A stretch of 9,209 nt of DNA from NORP294 sp047627915. Its GTDB lineage: Bacteria > Bacteroidota > Bacteroidia > Flavobacteriales_E > Vicingaceae. Numbering within the stretch: position 1 is the stretch's first letter; each line of letters begins with the position of its first letter. The notes under the pieces are model-generated. The model was not told the origin of the DNA, ran no database searches, and worked only from the letters and a program-made list of their open reading frames with translations. Positions 6,005-9,209 of the stretch are shown here, in pieces. Made by a program: the position numbers and the translations under genes. The stretch is taken from positions 1-9,209 of the forward strand of contig JBLHTZ010000076.1 in NCBI GenBank assembly GCA_047627915.1, read 5' to 3'.

Positions 6005-9000
6005 ATGAGAAATTTTATACTATTTTTTTTTATCTTGCGTTCAATCAGTTTGAGTTTTGCTCAAACCGGCCCGGGAGGAGTAGGAAATACAACTAACATC
6101 GAAGCTTGGCTAGATGCATCTACCCTCTCTTTTTCTAATGGGGCCTCTGTAAACACTTGGGCTGATTCATCGGGAAATGGAAATGATGCTGTTGATGTTA
6201 TTGGTAATGCAACACCAACTTTTGAAATCAATCAGATTAATGGTCACCCTGTTGTAGATTTCTCAAGTAATGCTGTGCTCGAATTTAATTCAAATATTTC
6301 AACTTTAGAGACTACCATTTTTTCTGTTCACAACTCACCTGCAGGAAGTGGAACTTCTCCATTCTCGTTAAGTAATCATCTTATTTTAGAGAGCACAGAC
6401 AAAATATTTCCTGTTTATTATACCCCCCTCCAATACTCAACCCGAATTAGTAAAGCTAGAAATTCTTTTTCTGTATTTTCACTAAGTAGTGCAGGTGGAG
6501 TAAGCGGAGCAAACTTTACTTTAACCAACAATGCGAATAGTATCTCAGGAGTTAGAAGTCAAGGTGCAGGTCTTAGCTCTTCAACAATTGGATGTAGAAA
6601 TTCAACCACATACGAAGCCTTTTCTAACAATAAGGTTGCTGAACTAATTATTTTCAATGAAAAGCTCAATTCTGCCAAACGAAAAATTGTTGGAAATTAT
6701 TTGGCTGGAAAATACAACTTAACAGCTGAACAAAATCTGTACGCTTATGGCTCTGCTCACGGCAGAGATGTAATTGGAATTGGACAAGAAACAGACGGAA
6801 GTCATCTTGAATCTCGAGGGTTAGACTCGCTGAAAATTAGTAATGCCTCCACCTTAGGCAATGGAGACTATTTGTTGGTTGGTAATGATGGTGGAAGTTT
6901 TGGCGCATCCGTTATTGGTGGTGCATTTGCAACTCAACGTTGGACAAAAGTTTGGAGAGCAGATGTTACCGGTACTCCAGGAACAGTCGACTTAACATTT
7001 TATTTAGGAAGTAACGATTTTGCAACATCCCCAAACGATTACGCCGTTTTAATTGATAATGTAGATGGTGTTTTCACCAGCGGAGGAACAAGTATTCAAG
7101 AAACAGGAAGAGTTTATGATGCTACTGCTAAAACTGTAACGTTTACTGGAATTACCTTAACCGATGGAGACTATTTTACGTTGGCTGAAAAAAGACCACC
7201 CCCAGTTACCTTTTTCAAAGACTTCGGCCCGGGAGGAATAGGAAATACAACTAACATCGAAGCTTGGCTAGATGCTTCTACCCTCTCTTTTTCTAATGGG
7301 GCCTCTGTAAGTAATTGGGCTGATTCATCGGGTAATGGAAATGATGCTATTGGTGTTATTGGTAATGGAACACCAACCTTTCAAACTAATGAAATCAATG
7401 GTCATCCTGTTATTGATTTTTCGAGTAACGCAATTCTTGAGTTTTTATCAAATATTTCAACTTTAGAGACTACCATTTTTTCTGTTCACAACTCACCTGC
7501 AGGATCAGGAACTTCTCCATTCTCCTTAAGTAATCATCTTATTTTAGAAAGCACAGACAAAATATTTCCTATCTATTATAACCCCCTTCAATACGCAACC
7601 AGAATTAGTAAAGCTAGAAATTCTTTTTCTGTATTTTCACTGAGTAGCGAAGGTGGAGTAAGCGGAGCAAACTTTACGTTAACCAACAGTGCGAATAGTA
7701 TCTCAGGAGTTAGAAATCAAGGTGCAGGTCTAAGCTCTTCAACAATTGGATGTAGAAATTCAAGCACATACGAAGCCTTTTCTAATAATAAGGTTGCTGA
7801 ACTGATTATTTTCAATGAAAAGCTCAATTCAGCCAAACGTAAAATAGTAAGTAACTACCTAGCCACCAAATACAATTTAACACCAGAACAAAATCTATAT
7901 GCTTATGGATCAACTCACGACAGAGACGTTATTGGAATTGGACAAGAATTGGACGGAAGTCATCTTGAATCACGAGGCTTAGACTCGTTAAAAATTAATA
8001 ACGCTTCTGCTCTTGGAGACGGAGACTATATTTTAGTTGGGAATGATGCCGGAAGTTTTGGAGCGTCAGCTAGTGCAGGGGCATTTGCAACTCAGCGATG
8101 GACCAAAATATGGAGAACAGGAGTTACGGGAACTCCGGGCACCATCGATTTAACTTTTTACTTGGGCACTAACGATTTTGCCGTTGACCCGAACGATTAC
8201 GCCGTTTTAATTGAAAACGTAGATGGAGATTTCACCAACGGTGGAACAAGTATTCAAGAAACTGGAAGGGTTTATGACGCTGCTGCTAAAACGGTTACAT
8301 TCACTGGAATCACCTTAAATGACGGGGATTATTTTACTTTGGCTGAGAAAGATTTAGCCCCAAATGCAATTGCCAATGGAAATTGGGAAAGCACAGCCAC
8401 ATGGTCTTGTGGTTGCATCCCTTTAGCGACTCTCGATGTAACTATCCCTTCCCCATTTGATGTAACCATCAATGACCTAGCAGATGCAAAAAGCTTGACA
8501 ATAGCCTCGGGCGGTAGCTTGACCTTTGCTGGAAGCGATACTTTGCAACTAGTTGAAGATTTAACAATCATTGGAACACTTACTTCTGGAACAGGTACTT
8601 TATTAGGAAATGGAACTTCATCTCAAACTTTTTCAAATTCTTCAGGATCTAATGTGGCATTAAATAACTTGGTAGCAAACAATTCGATTAGTGTAGTATT
8701 AACCGGTGGTTGGTCCTTAAGTAATAACTTGCACGTTAGTTCAGGTACATTAGACGTTACCGGAGCTGATTCTTTAGTGTTACTATCAAATGCTTCCAAG
8801 ACAGCCCAAATATTAGAATCTGTAGATGGAGCTTTTACGGGTAACTTTACTGTTCAACGACATATTTCTAGCAGAGATGCCAATTTCGGTTTGGTTTCTT
8901 CGCCAATAAATAACGCAACGGTTGCAGAATTAGACGATGATATTTTAATCAGTGGCATTGGTGGAAGAAGTGGAAATTCTTTGTATTCTAACGGCAATAT

Positions 9001-9209
9001 TTTTTACACCATGTTTGGATACAACAGAAATACGAGCAAAAAAGATACAATTGTTAGTACTTCCTTTACCATGGTAAATGGTGAAGGGTACGAATTGTAC
9101 CTCGCCAGTACTTCGTCTACCTTTAATGGTGCGACAATCGACTACATTGGTACTCCAAATGATGGAAATATTGTTCCCAATGTAATTAACCAAGGTTTCA
9201 ACCTAGTTG
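6005..9209 (+). CDS. Large secreted surface protein with duplicated LamG-like modules (partial, 3' end outside window)
   Basis: Probable cell-surface or secreted adhesin; the visible part is 1068 codons with no stop. The start MRNFILFFFILRSISLSFA is a Sec signal peptide with likely cleavage after Ala19, before Gln20. Residues 22-396 and 408-782 are two copies of one module. Each opens with IEAWLDASTLSFSNGASV...WADSSGNGNDA and closes its first half with VAELIIFNEKLNSAKRKIV.NYL, the pattern of LamG/concanavalin-like lectin domains in flavobacterial surface proteins. The second half (from NLYAYGS, with DVIGIGQE and ending DGDYFTLAEK) is beta-rich. Next, NGNWESTATWSCGCIP (791-806) starts a beta-strand repeat region, followed by FTVQRHIS (948-955) and GFNLV at the edge. 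Such layouts are usual in T9SS cargo, so a C-terminal sorting domain is expected beyond the window, which I infer but cannot see. An earlier ATG at 5987 stops after four codons. The ligand is unknown. Confidence 0.9.
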   Translation, partial: MRNFILFFFILRSISLSFAQTGPGGVGNTTNIEAWLDASTLSFSNGASVNTWADSSGNGNDAVDVIGNATPTFEINQINGHPVVDFSSNAVLEFNSNISTLETTIFSVHNSPAGSGTSPFSLSNHLILESTDKIFPVYYTPLQYSTRISKARNSFSVFSLSSAGGVSGANFTLTNNANSISGVRSQGAGLSSSTIGCRNSTTYEAFSNNKVAELIIFNEKLNSAKRKIVGNYLAGKYNLTAEQNLYAYGSAHGRDVIGIGQETDGSHLESRGLDSLKISNASTLGNGDYLLVGNDGGSFGASVIGGAFATQRWTKVWRADVTGTPGTVDLTFYLGSNDFATSPNDYAVLIDNVDGVFTSGGTSIQETGRVYDATAKTVTFTGITLTDGDYFTLAEKRPPPVTFFKDFGPGGIGNTTNIEAWLDASTLSFSNGASVSNWADSSGNGNDAIGVIGNGTPTFQTNEINGHPVIDFSSNAILEFLSNISTLETTIFSVHNSPAGSGTSPFSLSNHLILESTDKIFPIYYNPLQYATRISKARNSFSVFSLSSEGGVSGANFTLTNSANSISGVRNQGAGLSSSTIGCRNSSTYEAFSNNKVAELIIFNEKLNSAKRKIVSNYLATKYNLTPEQNLYAYGSTHDRDVIGIGQELDGSHLESRGLDSLKINNASALGDGDYILVGNDAGSFGASASAGAFATQRWTKIWRTGVTGTPGTIDLTFYLGTNDFAVDPNDYAVLIENVDGDFTNGGTSIQETGRVYDAAAKTVTFTGITLNDGDYFTLAEKDLAPNAIANGNWESTATWSCGCIPLATLDVTIPSPFDVTINDLADAKSLTIASGGSLTFAGSDTLQLVEDLTIIGTLTSGTGTLLGNGTSSQTFSNSSGSNVALNNLVANNSISVVLTGGWSLSNNLHVSSGTLDVTGADSLVLLSNASKTAQILESVDGAFTGNFTVQRHISSRDANFGLVSSPINNATVAELDDDILISGIGGRSGNSLYSNGNIFYTMFGYNRNTSKKDTIVSTSFTMVNGEGYELYLASTSSTFNGATIDYIGTPNDGNIVPNVINQGFNLV
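6068..7192 (+). repeat. Adhesin module, copy 1
   Basis: First copy of the 375-residue module (GPGGVGNTTN to DYFTLAEK). An 11-residue linker, RPPPVTFFKDF (7193-7225), joins it to copy 2. The period between copies is exactly 1158 nt, with no net insertion or deletion. Confidence 0.95.
7226..8350 (+). repeat. Adhesin module, copy 2
   Basis: Second copy (GPGGIGNTTN to DYFTLAEK). Counting by eye, about 45 of 375 residues differ from copy 1, many of them conservative. At DNA level the match is uneven: about 87% over the first ~230 nt, about 94% over the next ~390 nt, and about 81% in a sampled stretch of the last part. Confidence 0.95.

Noticed and set aside
8329..9193. Two minus-strand open frames of about 80 codons inside the surface-protein gene
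   Set aside because: The plus strand carries one continuous, recognisable frame there; these are antisense shadows.

Overview
The window looks like part of a Bacteroidota chromosome, most likely a marine-type member of the Flavobacteriales. The DNA is AT-rich and its start codons lack strong Shine-Dalgarno sites. It carries a large LamG-containing surface protein of the kind exported by the type IX secretion system (T9SS), and a Wzc/Wzm/Wzt polysaccharide-export set. Assignments rest on motifs read by eye; no database search was possible.

Left part (1-5448, all minus strand): a polysaccharide export and decoration operon, transcribed right to left. It begins with a Wzc-like co-polymerase/tyrosine autokinase (3133-5448). 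A 452-bp gap follows that seems to hold a decayed small membrane-protein gene. Then come an ABC-2 type polysaccharide exporter permease (Wzm-like, 1826-2680), its ATPase with a C-terminal Wzt-type glycan-recognition domain (Wzt-like, 525-1781, TTG start), and a PAPS-dependent sulfotransferase cut by the left edge (1-521). The sulfotransferase starts 3 nt after the ATPase stop, in the same reading frame. Together they suggest a long, possibly sulfated surface glycan, exported by the ABC pair with its length or export modulated by the kinase.

Middle (5449-6004): a divergent intergenic region of about 550 bp. It holds a perfect 16-bp palindrome, a second 7-3-7 dyad, a possible Bacteroidota -7 promoter element for the right-hand gene, and a patch with coding-like fragments interrupted by stops.

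Right part (6005-9209, plus strand, open at the right edge): the first 1068 codons of a secreted surface protein. It has a signal peptide, two in-register copies of a ~375-residue module (LamG-like lectin fold plus a beta-rich partner; about 88% identical in protein), then a cell-surface beta-repeat region of a type common in T9SS cargo. The copies are mosaic at DNA level: a central tract is much more similar than its flanks, which suggests recent gene conversion.

No tRNA, rRNA, CRISPR array or insertion sequence was seen. I did not find a clearly new system. The most unusual points are the kinase/ABC-exporter/sulfotransferase combination, the slippage-prone Gly-Tyr kinase tail, and the duplicated adhesin module.
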